Assembly: GCF_927904885.1 (NCBI RefSeq)
Contig: NZ_CAKMNW010000008.1
Location: 1-64,000, forward strand
DNA: 64,000 nt
Direction of reading: 5' to 3'
Source of the DNA: Candidatus Nitrotoga sp. M5
GTDB taxonomy: Bacteria > Pseudomonadota > Gammaproteobacteria > Burkholderiales > Gallionellaceae
The position numbers and the translations under genes were made by a program. A model generated the notes under the pieces. It searched no databases. It had not been told where the DNA came from and saw nothing but the letters and a program-made list of their open reading frames with translations. Positions 1-8,890 of the stretch are shown one piece after another (position 1 is the first letter of the stretch; each line of letters opens with the position of its first letter).

Positions 1-478
1 ATATATTATATCCCCATATAATATTAGCTAGTAAAACTATACTACCGAAAATGCCCGCAAGTGACATAAATTGTGATGCGAGCAACTCCCCACCATCATC
101 TACAAAAATTCCAACCAACCCTGCTGAACAGAAGAAAATAACAACCCCCAGAAGACCGAGATTATGCATCCAGAAGTGTACTTTCACCAACCGCAGACTG
201 TATATGGAACGGCGTACCAGCCGCGGTATAAGATAGTAAACCGCGCCAAAAATAGCCATCTCCACCCATCCCAGCAAATTAATGTGGGTATGCCCTAAAA
301 CGATCCTGTGCCCGGGTATTCCGCTATTAATATAGTGCCTAAATGTTGGAACGCCACCCATCAACGCCCCCCATGAAAAACCAATTATGCTGTAAATGAT
401 GCATGCATAGATAAACCATATTGTATATTTGGTGTATTCTTTATCCTGAGTCCATGGCTCATTTTGTTCCTGCATCAT
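1..478 (-). CDS. Haem-copper oxidase/NO reductase-type subunit I-like protein (3' part outside window)
   Basis: The first 159 codons of a membrane protein are visible; the stop lies beyond base 1. It starts at 478, one base after the stop of the upstream cytochrome gene, so the two are translationally coupled. A helix near residues 20-35 is followed by GHTHINLLGW (about residues 62-71) and two more hydrophobic segments. The GHTHIN helix ending in YYLIPR resembles the helix that carries a haem b ligand in CcoN and NorB, and the order (membrane cytochrome c, then this gene) is that of norCB and of some cbb3-like sets. I infer a haem-b-binding respiratory subunit. Whether it is a full-length oxidase/NO reductase or a short single-domain relative cannot be decided because the 3' end is missing. 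Confidence 0.7.
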   Translation of the reverse strand, partial: MMQEQNEPWTQDKEYTKYTIWFIYACIIYSIIGFSWGALMGGVPTFRHYINSGIPGHRIVLGHTHINLLGWVEMAIFGAVYYLIPRLVRRSIYSLRLVKVHFWMHNLGLLGVVIFFCSAGLVGIFVDDGGELLASQFMSLAGIFGSIVLLANIIWGYNI

Positions 479-479
479 G

Positions 480-1055
480 CTAATTCTCTTTCGCGTTTAA
501 TGGCGCTTCATCACGTACATCTTTATATTCCGATTTCCAGCTATCTGGCGCCCACATCCTGATCATCTCATCAATAAACTTGGATTCCCCGCCCGCTGGA
601 GGAAATCGCGACGCATTAGATCCTGGATTGGCTCGTAATTCGGATAGAAACACGGCGATCGCTTGCAAATCCTTTTGCGGCATTTCCGCTACAAAAGCGG
701 CTCCTTTAGATGGGCCATGGTCCATCGTTGGACCAGGATATGTTGCTTCTGGATCCGATAGAAATTTGTTCAGCTGTTCAAGCGTACGTTTTGAACCGAT
801 CCCGTCGAGCACCAGCCCCATATTTGTACCGTTGCGCATTGCACGGTGACAGATAGTGCATCCCGATGTACGAAATAACGCTGATCCGTGCTTGCCTTGC
901 TCGGAAAATTCATATTGGAGAACTGGAAACATCGGCTTATCTAAACGCGACCTGACAACTTCTAGCACTATCCAACTGATAAAAGCCATAATACCAATAA
1001 GCGCAAAACCCCCAAATAGCAATTTTTCTCCAAGCTTCATATTGCTAATTGCCAT
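480..1055 (-). CDS. Membrane-anchored monohaem cytochrome c (NorC/CcoO-like)
   Basis: A 191-residue protein with one N-terminal transmembrane segment (about residues 12-32) and a periplasmic domain. The domain carries a single haem-attachment motif, CTICH, near residue 66. A methionine-containing stretch (AEMPQ, about residue 122) is a candidate for the distal haem ligand. The membrane-tethered single-haem layout matches the electron-entry subunits NorC and CcoO, but the overall similarity I can judge by eye is modest. The next gene, a haem-copper-type subunit, starts one base after this stop, so the two products probably form a complex. It is separated from the upstream c4-type cytochrome gene by a strong hairpin. 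Confidence 0.75.
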   Translation of the reverse strand: MAISNMKLGEKLLFGGFALIGIMAFISWIVLEVVRSRLDKPMFPVLQYEFSEQGKHGSALFRTSGCTICHRAMRNGTNMGLVLDGIGSKRTLEQLNKFLSDPEATYPGPTMDHGPSKGAAFVAEMPQKDLQAIAVFLSELRANPGSNASRFPPAGGESKFIDEMIRMWAPDSWKSEYKDVRDEAPLNAKEN

Positions 1056-1095
1056 ACTGAATCACCCCCAACCGCTTAATATACTTTTCAAATAG

Positions 1096-1138
1096 ACGAA
1101 ATCCCCGCGTCCGAAATTATTCGTCGCGGGGATTTCGT
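1096..1138. terminator. Perfect 14-bp inverted repeat between two cytochrome genes
   Basis: Arms 1096-1109 and 1125-1138 are perfectly complementary and enclose a 15-nt loop. The hairpin lies between the stop of the c4-type cytochrome gene (1170) and the start of the membrane cytochrome gene (1055). No long U-run follows on the minus strand, so it may be a partial terminator or an mRNA-stabilising or processing hairpin inside the operon rather than a full stop. Confidence 0.6.
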
Positions 1139-1169
1139 AAACTAAATATTATTCAATAGCTAAAGATAC

Positions 1170-1949
1170 CTACCGAACTACGATTTCCTTCAAAACAGTT
1201 TGATTATCTATAAGAACACCGTCCCTTACATTAACGGGTGGAGCAGAAGACAAATATGCAGCAACATTATATATGTCGTCATCTGTAAGCGTTTTTGCCA
1301 CAGCTTGCATCATATTAACTCCACCAACTACCGGGTCATTAGACCTTGTCCCATCACGCCAACTTTTCAATTGATTAACCAAATATACATATTTTTGATT
1401 TCCAATTGCTGGGAACATAGGATCAGCACCGCGCCCATTAAATCCATGACAAGAGTAGCAAGAGGCCACTTTACCCTCTACGCCACTATGAGCCAGAAGC
1501 TTCCCCAAATATGTCTTGCCAACTTCATGCCCATCTTCTTTAAGAACCTTCAAATCAGACGGCTCAAATTTTCTGGGCAAGCTATCTACGAATGCAGCCA
1601 CATCTCGGTGATCTTGCTCAGACAACTCCTTTGCAAATCCGTTCATTACCATGCCCATGCCAGATGGCACACGCCTGTCCGCAGCAAAATCGCTCAGCTG
1701 CTTAACGAGATACACATAACCAATATTAGCCAGCCGGGGCGACCCCATGTCATCATTTCCCAATGCATTTTCACCATGACAAGACATGCAAGCAGGGACG
1801 TCCCCCTTTCCTTCGTTAAAGATGATTTTACCGTTAGCGGGATTCGCAGTAATTTTTCCAGTGTCCGCAGAGGCAGAAGTTCCTGACACCAGTACAACGG
1901 CGGCTATTAATGTAAGCCATGACGACAACATGGATGTAGATTTGCGCAT
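1170..1949 (-). CDS. Periplasmic dihaem cytochrome c, c4 type
   Basis: A 259-residue protein with a Sec signal peptide (about residues 1-28, ending ASA) and two tandem cytochrome c domains, each with one haem motif: CMSCH (about residue 54) and CYSCH (about residue 163). The two halves share a pattern (LANIGYVYLVKQL and IGNQKYVYLVNQL), the internal duplication typical of c4 cytochromes, which shuttle electrons from the bc1 complex or soluble donors to terminal oxidases. Each half has candidate methionine ligands (GMGMVMNGF; GVNMMQAVA). Its position upstream of a membrane cytochrome and a haem-copper-type subunit suggests it delivers electrons to that complex. Confidence 0.88.
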   Translation of the reverse strand: MRKSTSMLSSWLTLIAAVVLVSGTSASADTGKITANPANGKIIFNEGKGDVPACMSCHGENALGNDDMGSPRLANIGYVYLVKQLSDFAADRRVPSGMGMVMNGFAKELSEQDHRDVAAFVDSLPRKFEPSDLKVLKEDGHEVGKTYLGKLLAHSGVEGKVASCYSCHGFNGRGADPMFPAIGNQKYVYLVNQLKSWRDGTRSNDPVVGGVNMMQAVAKTLTDDDIYNVAAYLSSAPPVNVRDGVLIDNQTVLKEIVVR

Positions 1950-2101
1950 TTCCCCCCCTTATTCTTAAAATTCTTCAATTTAACCTTCCCCTAACAACTT
2001 TGCAAGTTGCTGGCTTATCAACTGCCGTGATAGCCACTCCATGTTTCGCAAAGGACTAAAAACCATACCCAAATTATTTACAGCACTATTTAGCTTTATT
2101 T

Positions 2102-2203
2102 TTAAGAATTCTTTTTAAATAAGATTATGGCCAACCCAAAAATAAATCCAAAAATCCATAAGTACATTACAAGAACGTCGCCAGTACTCACATTCTCAAA
2201 CAT
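2102..2203 (-). CDS. 33-residue single-pass membrane peptide, possible small oxidase subunit
   Basis: An ATG at 2203 opens a 33-codon frame preceded by a good ribosome-binding site (AAGGAAG about 7 bases upstream). The peptide begins MFENVSTGD, has one hydrophobic helix rich in aromatic residues (about residues 10-28) and ends FKKNS, so it has a positively charged tail. It lies about 150 bp upstream of the c4-type cytochrome gene on the same strand. Size and topology recall CcoQ-type or other tiny subunits of haem-copper complexes. Function is inference from context; the good SD and typical membrane-peptide layout make it likely to be translated. Confidence 0.6.
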   Translation of the reverse strand: MFENVSTGDVLVMYLWIFGFIFGLAIILFKKNS

Positions 2204-2667
2204 ATCTTTTCTTCCTTTCCAATACTACCAGTTAAAAAACTTGTTTCGCTTGTGGTCTCTTTTATACCCTCGAAGTTTATCATTGCCAATTTATATTACG
2301 CAAGTTTTTTTAGCTGGCTGGAGAAATATATAACCCCGCCAGCTACTTGATATTTATTCAAGAATCTGCTTATGCCATTAGCATCACGTACACTTATACC
2401 CAACCAAACTATAAAACTTCAGATTTCATACTATATCAAGATATAGTGCATGTGTATTTAATATACACCCTTGGCTCAACGAGTATTAAGCAGCGCAACT
2501 CTCCGCAACGGAGAATTACCAGCGCCCATTAATTTTTACTAAATTATCCAAGCTTTTAAAAAAGTATTTGTACAAAAACACATCATTGTCTTCATGCTTG
2601 ATTATCAAATTGGCAGATACTACAGTGTGCACGGTAAGCATGGGTAAGTTATACTTCAGCCATGCTA
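2204..2667. other. Intergenic region without a recognisable gene
   Basis: AT-rich stretch between the cytochrome operon and the tRNA. It probably contains the minus-strand promoter of the cytochrome operon. A palindrome CTTGA-N7-TCAAG sits at 2346-2362. It resembles an FNR box but its spacing is one base too long, so I do not call it. No convincing reading frame was seen. Confidence 0.5.
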
Positions 2668-2744
2668 GCGTCCGTAGCTCAGCTGGATAGAGTATTGGCT
2701 TCCGAAGCCAAGGGTCGTGGGTTCGACTCCCGCCGGGCGCACCA
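2668..2744 (+). tRNA. tRNA-Arg (anticodon CCG)
   Basis: A 77-nt cloverleaf with a 7-bp acceptor stem (GCGTCCG pairing with CGGGCGC, one G-U pair), a D arm (AGCTCAGCTGGATAGAGT), an anticodon stem TTGGC/GCCAA and loop TTCCGAA giving anticodon CCG at 2702-2704. The T arm contains GGTTCGACTCC. The discriminator A at 2741 is followed by an encoded CCA. Anticodon CCG reads CGG arginine codons. Confidence 0.97.
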
Positions 2745-3302
2745 GCAACCAAATTAATGAGAGGTTCATTCTTTCATGATTTTGCCAGCGCATCACTTAA
2801 GAACATCAGATAGATGTCTAGCCTGCGTTTTGCATAAGCTCCTAATATTCAGGCACTTTCAGTTTGCGTTAAATTTCCTTTCCATTTTGTAGATGCAAAT
2901 TTACTTTAATCGCCTACCTTGCAACTCTTTTTTAAAAAATTCATATCGGTTCGTGTTAGTTGTGTTTACTAGATACCAACTTGAAATATGGCCATCACAT
3001 ATAATCACGAGAACGGCCACATCTATATTGATTAAACCTTCGACATTCCGACTGCCATGTAAAATTCATTTACTGGATTGCAAAAGTCACTGCTAACTCT
3101 ACAATAGGCAATCAATGTGCCGGCCAAGTTAAATAATCCGCAACCCAATTTGAGCATTATTTTTGCAGTGCCATAATCTATCCGACATAAATATTACTAT
3201 GAATGACACCATAACATCCCCAATCGACCTTAGGCTCATGGCATCATTCATAAAGCGCCTTATCCTGGGCCATTATTCAATCCGTTAGCAAGCAGGCAAA
3301 AT
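2745..3302. other. Intergenic region without a recognisable gene
   Basis: About 560 bp between the tRNA and argA. Reading frames are short and have no recognisable family features. It probably carries the argA promoter and leader. No copy of the tRNA 3' end that would indicate an integration site was noticed. Confidence 0.45.
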
Positions 3303-4628
3303 ATGCCATACAGTCCTATATCCCCCACCGAATTTGTTTCCTGGTTTCGTTCGGTTGCACCTTACATTAACGCCTTCCGTGGCCGCACTTTCGTTGTAGC
3401 GTTTGGCGGTGAAGTTGTAGCAGATGGTAAGTTCGTTGAGCTGACTCATGACCTCAATCTGCTTTCCAGCTTGGGTGTACGCCTCATATTAGTGCATGGC
3501 GCTCGTCCACAAATCGAACGTCATTTATCACGCAACAATCTTGAAGACCACTATCACCATGGTATTCGCCTAACCAATTCAGAAACTATGCAATGCGTAA
3601 AAGAAGCAGTGGGACGCGTGCGGGTAGAGATCGAGGCCCTACTGTCGATGGGCTTGGTGAACTCACCCATGGCCAACGCAGATATTCGTGTCGCGGGAGG
3701 CAATTTCATCACTGCCCAGCCGATGGGCGTGATTCATGGCGTGGATTTGCTGCATACTGGTAGCGTGCGTAAAGTAGATGCTGTAGCGATTAGAGACCGA
3801 CTTGAGCATAATGAAGTTGTTTTACTTTCACCGCTTGGCTATTCTCCTACCGGTGAAATATTCAACCTTACCTTGGAAGAGGTAGCGACGCGTACCGCGA
3901 TCGCGCTCGACGCAGACAAACTGATTTTTTTGATTGAGATGGACGGCGTGCAAGATAAGCACGGCAATTTACTGCGCGAATTAACCGTAGCCGATGTAAA
4001 TACCATTCTGTCCAAAAAAAGCAAACTACCGGAAGATGTATCACTGTTCCTGCCCTGCGCGCTGCAGGCCTGCGAAGCAGGTGTAGCTCGCACGCACCTG
4101 ATCAATCGGCATGTTGACGGTGCCATTTTACAAGAGCTGTTTAGTGATACCGGTATCGGTAGCATGGTGGTAAAAAAAACACTCAACACTTTACGTGATG
4201 CCACTATTAATGATGTAGGTGGCATTTTGCAACTGCTGCAACCCTTGGAAACTGAAGGCATACTGGTAAGACGTGGGCGCGAACGACTGGAACGTGAAAT
4301 TGGGCGCTTTGTGGTGCTGGAACACGACTGCCGCATTATTGGCTGCGCCGCATTGTATCCATTTATCACAGAGCAAGCTGCCGAGCTCGCTTGCCTCGCT
4401 GTGCAAACCGACTACCGAAAACAAGGTTACGGCAACATACTACTTAAGTACATTCTTGCCGAGGCGCAAGCACAAGGTCTGCGCAAACTATTCGTATTAA
4501 CCACGCGTACTGCCCACTGGTTTATCGAACGAGGCTTTAAGGAAACGGATGCCGAACAATTGCCTACACAGAAGAAAATGCTTTACAACTATCAGCGCCG
4601 CTCTAAAGTCTTTCTTAAGAACATATGA
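3303..4628 (+). CDS. argA: N-acetylglutamate synthase
   Basis: A 441-residue protein catalysing the first step of arginine synthesis, acetyl transfer from acetyl-CoA to glutamate. Residues about 27-290 form an amino-acid-kinase fold (VLVHGARPQI near residue 60, typical of the ArgA/ArgB superfamily). Residues about 300-440 form a GNAT acetyltransferase domain with the acetyl-CoA-binding loop RKQGYGN near residue 372. The two-domain order and length match bacterial ArgA. In this family the kinase-like domain binds arginine for feedback inhibition. It is followed by yggX after 95 bp. Confidence 0.95.
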   Translation: MPYSPISPTEFVSWFRSVAPYINAFRGRTFVVAFGGEVVADGKFVELTHDLNLLSSLGVRLILVHGARPQIERHLSRNNLEDHYHHGIRLTNSETMQCVKEAVGRVRVEIEALLSMGLVNSPMANADIRVAGGNFITAQPMGVIHGVDLLHTGSVRKVDAVAIRDRLEHNEVVLLSPLGYSPTGEIFNLTLEEVATRTAIALDADKLIFLIEMDGVQDKHGNLLRELTVADVNTILSKKSKLPEDVSLFLPCALQACEAGVARTHLINRHVDGAILQELFSDTGIGSMVVKKTLNTLRDATINDVGGILQLLQPLETEGILVRRGRERLEREIGRFVVLEHDCRIIGCAALYPFITEQAAELACLAVQTDYRKQGYGNILLKYILAEAQAQGLRKLFVLTTRTAHWFIERGFKETDAEQLPTQKKMLYNYQRRSKVFLKNI

Positions 4629-4723
4629 TCAAATCTTACGTGGAGGTGAAATTGAATCTTTGCGGGCGTTTGTGATTAATGTCAGAATCTATACCTAGAA
4701 CTAAATAATCGGAGAGTTTAATA

Positions 4724-4996
4724 ATGACAAGAATGGTAAACTGCATCAAATTAGGCCACGAGGCAGAAGGACTAGATCGCGCACCATATCCTGGCGAGTT
4801 GGGACAACGCATTTTCGAGCAAGTTTCGAAAGAAGCTTGGGCAGGGTGGCTTAAACACCAGACCATGCTGGTCAACGAAAATCGATTAAATCTCGCAGAG
4901 GCTCATGCTCGCAAATACTTAGTTCAACAAATGGAAAATCATTTCTTTGGTGATGGCGCGGAAATGCCTGCCGGCTATATGCCACCGGCCCAATGA
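4724..4996 (+). CDS. yggX: Fe(2+)-trafficking/oxidative-damage protection protein YggX
   Basis: A 90-residue protein beginning MTRMVNC, with the conserved Cys7, the [10 protein letters not shown] segment and the motif FPGELG-like YPGELG typical of YggX. Members protect iron-sulfur enzymes from oxidative damage and are proposed to hold labile Fe(II). The length matches the family. A GGAGAG ribosome-binding site precedes the ATG. It lies 95 bp after argA and may be transcribed with it or independently. Confidence 0.95.
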   Translation: MTRMVNCIKLGHEAEGLDRAPYPGELGQRIFEQVSKEAWAGWLKHQTMLVNENRLNLAEAHARKYLVQQMENHFFGDGAEMPAGYMPPAQ

Positions 4997-5062
4997 AAAT
5001 ACGCTTGTAGTATTATTAACGCGGATTTCAGAGTAAAGAGTTCACATCACCCTGTCGCACCC

Positions 5063-5172
5063 TAGCAGCCGGTCGGACTTAAAGAATCGTAGCAAAAATT
5101 AGCTGAACGAGGGCATGTTTCGCCTCTCAGCTAAATTTGCAGCCGATTTTCTTCAAGTCTGACCGGCTGCTA
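5063..5172. repeat. Palindromic dispersed repeat, copy 1 (110 bp)
   Basis: Terminal inverted repeats 5063-5080 and 5155-5172 match at 17 of 18 positions. Inside are a sequence CTTAAAGAATCGTAGCAAAAATT and AACGAGGG that recur in a related element at 21590-21787 (CTTAAAGAATCG, AGCAAAAATT, AACGAGGG). It carries no reading frame, so it is a REP/MITE-type intergenic element. It lies between the convergent yggX and PfkB-type kinase genes. Confidence 0.75.
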
Positions 5173-5223
5173 GCACTTGCTCTTCCCCACAAGCGAAAAA
5201 GCAAGATCGCGCAGAAGAAAAAA

Positions 5224-6168
5224 TTACAGGCTAATGGAATAATCGAAGGATTTTTTAAACAAATTGGAAATCTCGTCGCGTGTCGGCTTGTGATTCTGTC
5301 CGCCAAGGCTGGCGATTTTCAGAGAACCTAGCAAGGAGGCAAGGCGCCCGGTGGTATCCCAATCCCAGCCCTCTTGAATACCGTGCAGTAAACCGGCACG
5401 GTAAGCATCACCGCAACCAGTAGGGTCAAGCAATTTCTCAGCCTTAGGTGTTGGGATGCGCACTTCCTTACCATCAGCATAAATCAGAGACCCTTCTGCA
5501 CCGAGAGTAATGATAAAAGCACGTGTCAATTTGCAAAGCTCGTTAATATTTTTTCCAGTTTTATCTTGCAACAGCTTGGCCTCGTAGTCATTCACAGTCA
5601 CATAATCTGCCTGCTTGACGAAGTTTAATAATTCATCACCACTAAACATTGGCATACCTTGACCCGGATCGAACACGAAAGGGATACCCGCCGCATGGAA
5701 TTCCTGCGCATGTTGCAGCATGCCTGCACGCCCATCTGGTGATACGATACCGAGCGTGGCACCCTTGGCATCGGACACATGGTTCTGTTCTGAGAAGTTC
5801 ATCGCACCAGGGTGAAAAGCAGTAATCTGATTACTGTCCATATCGGTTGTGATAAAAGCTTGACCAGTGAAACTGTCCGGCACATGTCGAATATATTGTT
5901 GCGATAAGCCTAACTTCTCCAAGCGTGAAGCGTAAGGGCTGAAATCATCACCTACTGTCGCCATAATCAAGGGATTGCCACCGAGCAGGTTCAAATTATA
6001 GGCAATGTTACCTGCGCAGCCGCCATACTCCCGACGCATATCCGGCACAAGAAAGGAGACATTCAAAATGTGTATCTGTTCAGGCAAGATGTGATTTTTG
6101 AACTGGTCGTTAAACACCATGATGATGTCGTAGGCTAAAGATCCACAGATGAGCGTAGGTGTAGGCAT
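5224..6168 (-). CDS. PfkB-family carbohydrate/nucleoside kinase (adenosine kinase-like)
   Basis: A 314-residue kinase if translation starts at MPTPTLICG (6168), which is where family similarity begins; an in-frame extension to 6198 adds ten unrelated residues. It shows the ribokinase-fold signatures: YGGCAGNIAYNL near residue 50 (substrate side, di-glycine) and DPTGCGDAYRAG near residue 260, whose GCGD forms the anion hole with the catalytic Asp. The style (GSLAYD start, GCAGNIAYNL) is that of bacterial adenosine kinase-like PfkB proteins. The exact substrate cannot be read from sequence. It is monocistronic and convergent with yggX. Confidence 0.88.
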   Translation of the reverse strand: MPTPTLICGSLAYDIIMVFNDQFKNHILPEQIHILNVSFLVPDMRREYGGCAGNIAYNLNLLGGNPLIMATVGDDFSPYASRLEKLGLSQQYIRHVPDSFTGQAFITTDMDSNQITAFHPGAMNFSEQNHVSDAKGATLGIVSPDGRAGMLQHAQEFHAAGIPFVFDPGQGMPMFSGDELLNFVKQADYVTVNDYEAKLLQDKTGKNINELCKLTRAFIITLGAEGSLIYADGKEVRIPTPKAEKLLDPTGCGDAYRAGLLHGIQEGWDWDTTGRLASLLGSLKIASLGGQNHKPTRDEISNLFKKSFDYSISL

Positions 6169-6283
6169 ATTGATCACATGAGTTATTAATAGAGACATAG
6201 ATTATAACAGCCAACATGGCTTTAAGTTGACATAGCCACCTCTGCTCTTCCTGATTTAGTCATCTCGGCCCCAAAAATCGTAA

Positions 6284-7348
6284 CCTGATTAGTTACATAC
6301 CTCAGCCGCCCAAATGTCAGCTTCAGGGAATGGGGTAGTAATCGCCGCAGCGCGAATGAAGCGCTTGAGGATAGTGCCAAGATCGAAGCGTCGGTTAAAG
6401 CGGTACTGAACCTCGGCCAGATAACGGTCTGCGTATTTACGGAAGTCGAAAGTATATTAGGTTCCACTGATTGCTGTTTTCAGGTTGGCCAGCACGTTAT
6501 TCACGGCGCGGAATGCTGGGTGTTGCGCCGCTTCCCGACCCGTGCCGCCGTTCATGATAATGGCGGCGTGCGTAGCGCGCTGGCAGTAACGCCTCGGAAA
6601 CATCCCAGTCCGTCGGACAACACTTGGGCGGAAGGCACCAGTGCTTTCTTGGCCCGGGCTTCGACGGCTTCCTTGGTGAACGGGATGCGAACGAAGCAGG
6701 CTACGACCGGCTTGCCATCCTCTGCGGTCTGTACAGCAGCAACGAAGAAGACTTTGTTTTCAGAACCTCGACCGTGCTTACCCAGGCGCTCACCGCCCAG
6801 GTAAGCGTCGTCAATTTCGACTCGCCCTTCGAGGACGCGGGAGGATTCGCGCTCAGTCATGACTTGCAGTAGCTTGAGCTTCATCAGCCAGGCGGTCTTG
6901 TAGCTCACGCTCAGATGGCGCATGAGCTCCAGCGCGGCAACATTATTTTTCGCTTGGGTCAGCAAGTGCACCGCCAGAAACCAGAGTGTCAGCGGCAGCT
7001 TCGTTGCTTGGAAAATCGTACCGGCAGTGCCATCGTCTGTTAGCGGCACGCTTGGCACTACCAGTGCTGCCTGCCGTCGTGAATGAAGGTGCTGTGACGG
7101 GTTTCACCGCAATGCGGGCAGACAAAGCTCTGGCCAGCGCGACGCCAACAGCGCCGCGTGGCACTGCTCCACACGCCCGTACTACTTCAGAAACTCAGAC
7201 ATCGGCAGACCCTTTTGAAACTGAACTCGGTTCATTGCCATGACGCATCTCCTTAGGTAAATGCGCCTATTATTAGCCACTCAGTAGCTCACCACGTGAG
7301 CCTGTAAGTAAAATATTTTTTCCTAGCTGAGGCATGTAACTAATCAGG
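6284..7348 (-). mobile_element. Defective IS1595-type insertion sequence with intact terminal repeats
   Basis: Inverted repeats 6284-6305 and 7327-7348 match at 21 of 22 positions and enclose a broken ISXO2-like transposase gene. The last transposase codons and its stop lie inside the left inverted repeat. No convincing target duplication was seen in the immediate flanks (AATCGTAA against AAGTTTTA). About 1,065 bp, a usual size for IS1595-group elements. The ends could still be mobilised by a related transposase. Confidence 0.85.
6289..7241 (-). pseudogene. IS1595-family (ISXO2-like) transposase, disrupted
   Basis: Family-like segments can be followed across several frames: a start MAMNRVQFQKG at 7241 with a stop 19 codons later, then a zinc-finger region broken by shifts. 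Next comes a long intact block, 7058 to about 6590, with GTIFQATKLPLTLWF, EIDDAYLGGE (catalytic Asp) and VLSDGLGCF (second Asp). After a shift comes the C-terminus with NNVLANLKTAISGT, an in-frame stop, then FRKYADRYLAEVQYRFNRRF. At least four lesions make it inactive. Confidence 0.88.
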
Positions 7349-7382
7349 AAGTTTTAAGTCAGTGTATGCCGAATTTTTGAAC

Positions 7383-8270
7383 TCATTTATCATCCGGTTT
7401 TTCCTTCATCAACTGTTGGCGGATCGACAGCAATTCTTGCTGGCGTTTAGTATTTGTCTTTGGATAGCTCATTTTGAGGGACTTAAACGTATCGAGAATA
7501 ATCTTTGAAACAATTAGTCGTGCGTTTTCTTTGTCATCAGCTGGCACCACATACCACGGGGCTAACTTTGTACTCGTTGCGCTCAGACATGACTCATAGG
7601 CCTGTCGATATTGATTCCAGAATTTTCTCTCAATGATGTCTGCCTGACTGAATTTCCAGTTTTTTTCGGGATTGTCGATGCGTTCGAGAAAACGCTTGCG
7701 CTGTTCATCTTTCGAAAGGTGCAGGAAAAATTTGACGACCCGCGTGCCATTGCGGTGAAGATGGTTCTCCAAATCCACTATGGAACGATAGCGTTCCTTC
7801 CAGATTGTATTCTCATCAGCCAGCCCGTCCGGCAATCCTTGTCCGATGAGAATTTCAGGATGTACACGAACGACTAATACCTCTTCGTAATAGGATCGGT
7901 TAAAGATGCCGATGCGACCGCGTTCCGGCAGACATTGGGTGGTGCGCCACAGAAAATCATGATCCAATTCCGTAGCGCTGGGATGCTTGAAACTGAAAAC
8001 CTGGCAGCCTTGGGGATTTATGCCGGACATCACATGCCGGATGGCCCCATCCTTTCCCGCTGCATCCATGGCTTGAAAAATCAGCAGCAAAGAATAGCGG
8101 TTGGATGCATAGAGCAGTTGTTGTAAGTCGCTTAATTCCGACACCTGTTTTGAAAGATGTTTGCTGTAACTCTTCTTTGATTTGTAAACCGGCTCTACCA
8201 ATGTCGGCCACTTCTTGAGATTGATCTGTTCACCCTCTTTAACCTGGAAATCTTTTGAATTTACTTTCAT
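7383..8270 (-). CDS. ppk2: Polyphosphate kinase 2 (PPK2 family)
   Basis: A 295-residue protein starting MKVNSKDF at 8270, chosen because AAGGA lies five bases upstream. PPK2 enzymes transfer phosphate between polyphosphate and nucleoside mono- or diphosphates. Visible motifs are the Walker [10 protein letters not shown] (about residues 67-75), [16 protein letters not shown] with Walker B-type features (about 124-140), and the lid region following residue 190 ([13 protein letters not shown]). This is a one-domain PPK2; whether it prefers AMP or ADP (class III, II or I) I cannot tell by eye. It lies in a minus-strand group with a small gene and cbpM/cbpA. Confidence 0.92.
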   Translation of the reverse strand: MKVNSKDFQVKEGEQINLKKWPTLVEPVYKSKKSYSKHLSKQVSELSDLQQLLYASNRYSLLLIFQAMDAAGKDGAIRHVMSGINPQGCQVFSFKHPSATELDHDFLWRTTQCLPERGRIGIFNRSYYEEVLVVRVHPEILIGQGLPDGLADENTIWKERYRSIVDLENHLHRNGTRVVKFFLHLSKDEQRKRFLERIDNPEKNWKFSQADIIERKFWNQYRQAYESCLSATSTKLAPWYVVPADDKENARLIVSKIILDTFKSLKMSYPKTNTKRQQELLSIRQQLMKEKPDDK

Positions 8271-8493
8271 CTTCATCCTTTCGGTTGGTGACAAGTTCGC
8301 GTTACTGCGCATCATCTTTCGCTATTCAGAATATCTGTTAATCCTCTTAATCTACTCTGCCATGCCCTGCCACTCTCCTCCTTTTTATTGGTATATCCAA
8401 CTATTTCATCTGGTTTTACCCATCGGCAAGATATGGAATGACTATTGCGGTTCGGCTCTACCTGAATCTCCAGATTTTACTCTGCAGTGCATT

Positions 8494-8673
8494 TCAGCAA
8501 ATCTCTGTATCGTCGTCGGAGGGCATGGTCGTCAGTGCCAATTCAATATTTGAGGCAAGCTTCTCCGCATACTTTTTCGCTTCAAACAGATGTAGTGTTT
8601 CGTAGTATTTTGCTTTCAACCGAAAATGATCGATATCTTCCAATAGTATCTTTTTTGTTTCGTCATGTTTCAT
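8494..8673 (-). CDS. Small 59-residue acidic/helical protein of unknown function
   Basis: An ATG at 8673 with a strong ribosome-binding site (CAGGAG, about eight bases upstream) opens a 59-codon frame ending at 8494. The product begins MKHDETKKILLEDI, is charged and probably helical throughout, and ends MPSDDDTEIC. No family is recognised. It sits between ppk2 and cbpM on the same strand, with 223 bp to ppk2 and 217 bp to cbpM, so it probably belongs to the same stress-related group. Confidence 0.6.
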   Translation of the reverse strand: MKHDETKKILLEDIDHFRLKAKYYETLHLFEAKKYAEKLASNIELALTTMPSDDDTEIC

Positions 8674-8890
8674 TACACTACTCCTGAGTTTGATGATGTA
8701 GAGACGAGCCGATAATAAGCGCTCGTTAAAAATGTGAACGGTTGCCGCCGCTCATGACCGTCTGCTTTGACGCAACTGAATACATCGCACTAGACCGACG
8801 ATGATTGAATCTTAAAATGCCGGAACATCGGCTGCTATTGAACGATAAATTTTGGGTGGCGGATTTTACGGCCGATTCGAGATTCATCGC

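Noticed and set aside
2346..2362. FNR-like palindrome upstream of the cytochrome operon
   Set aside because: CTTGA-N7-TCAAG has one extra base in the spacer compared with the FNR consensus.
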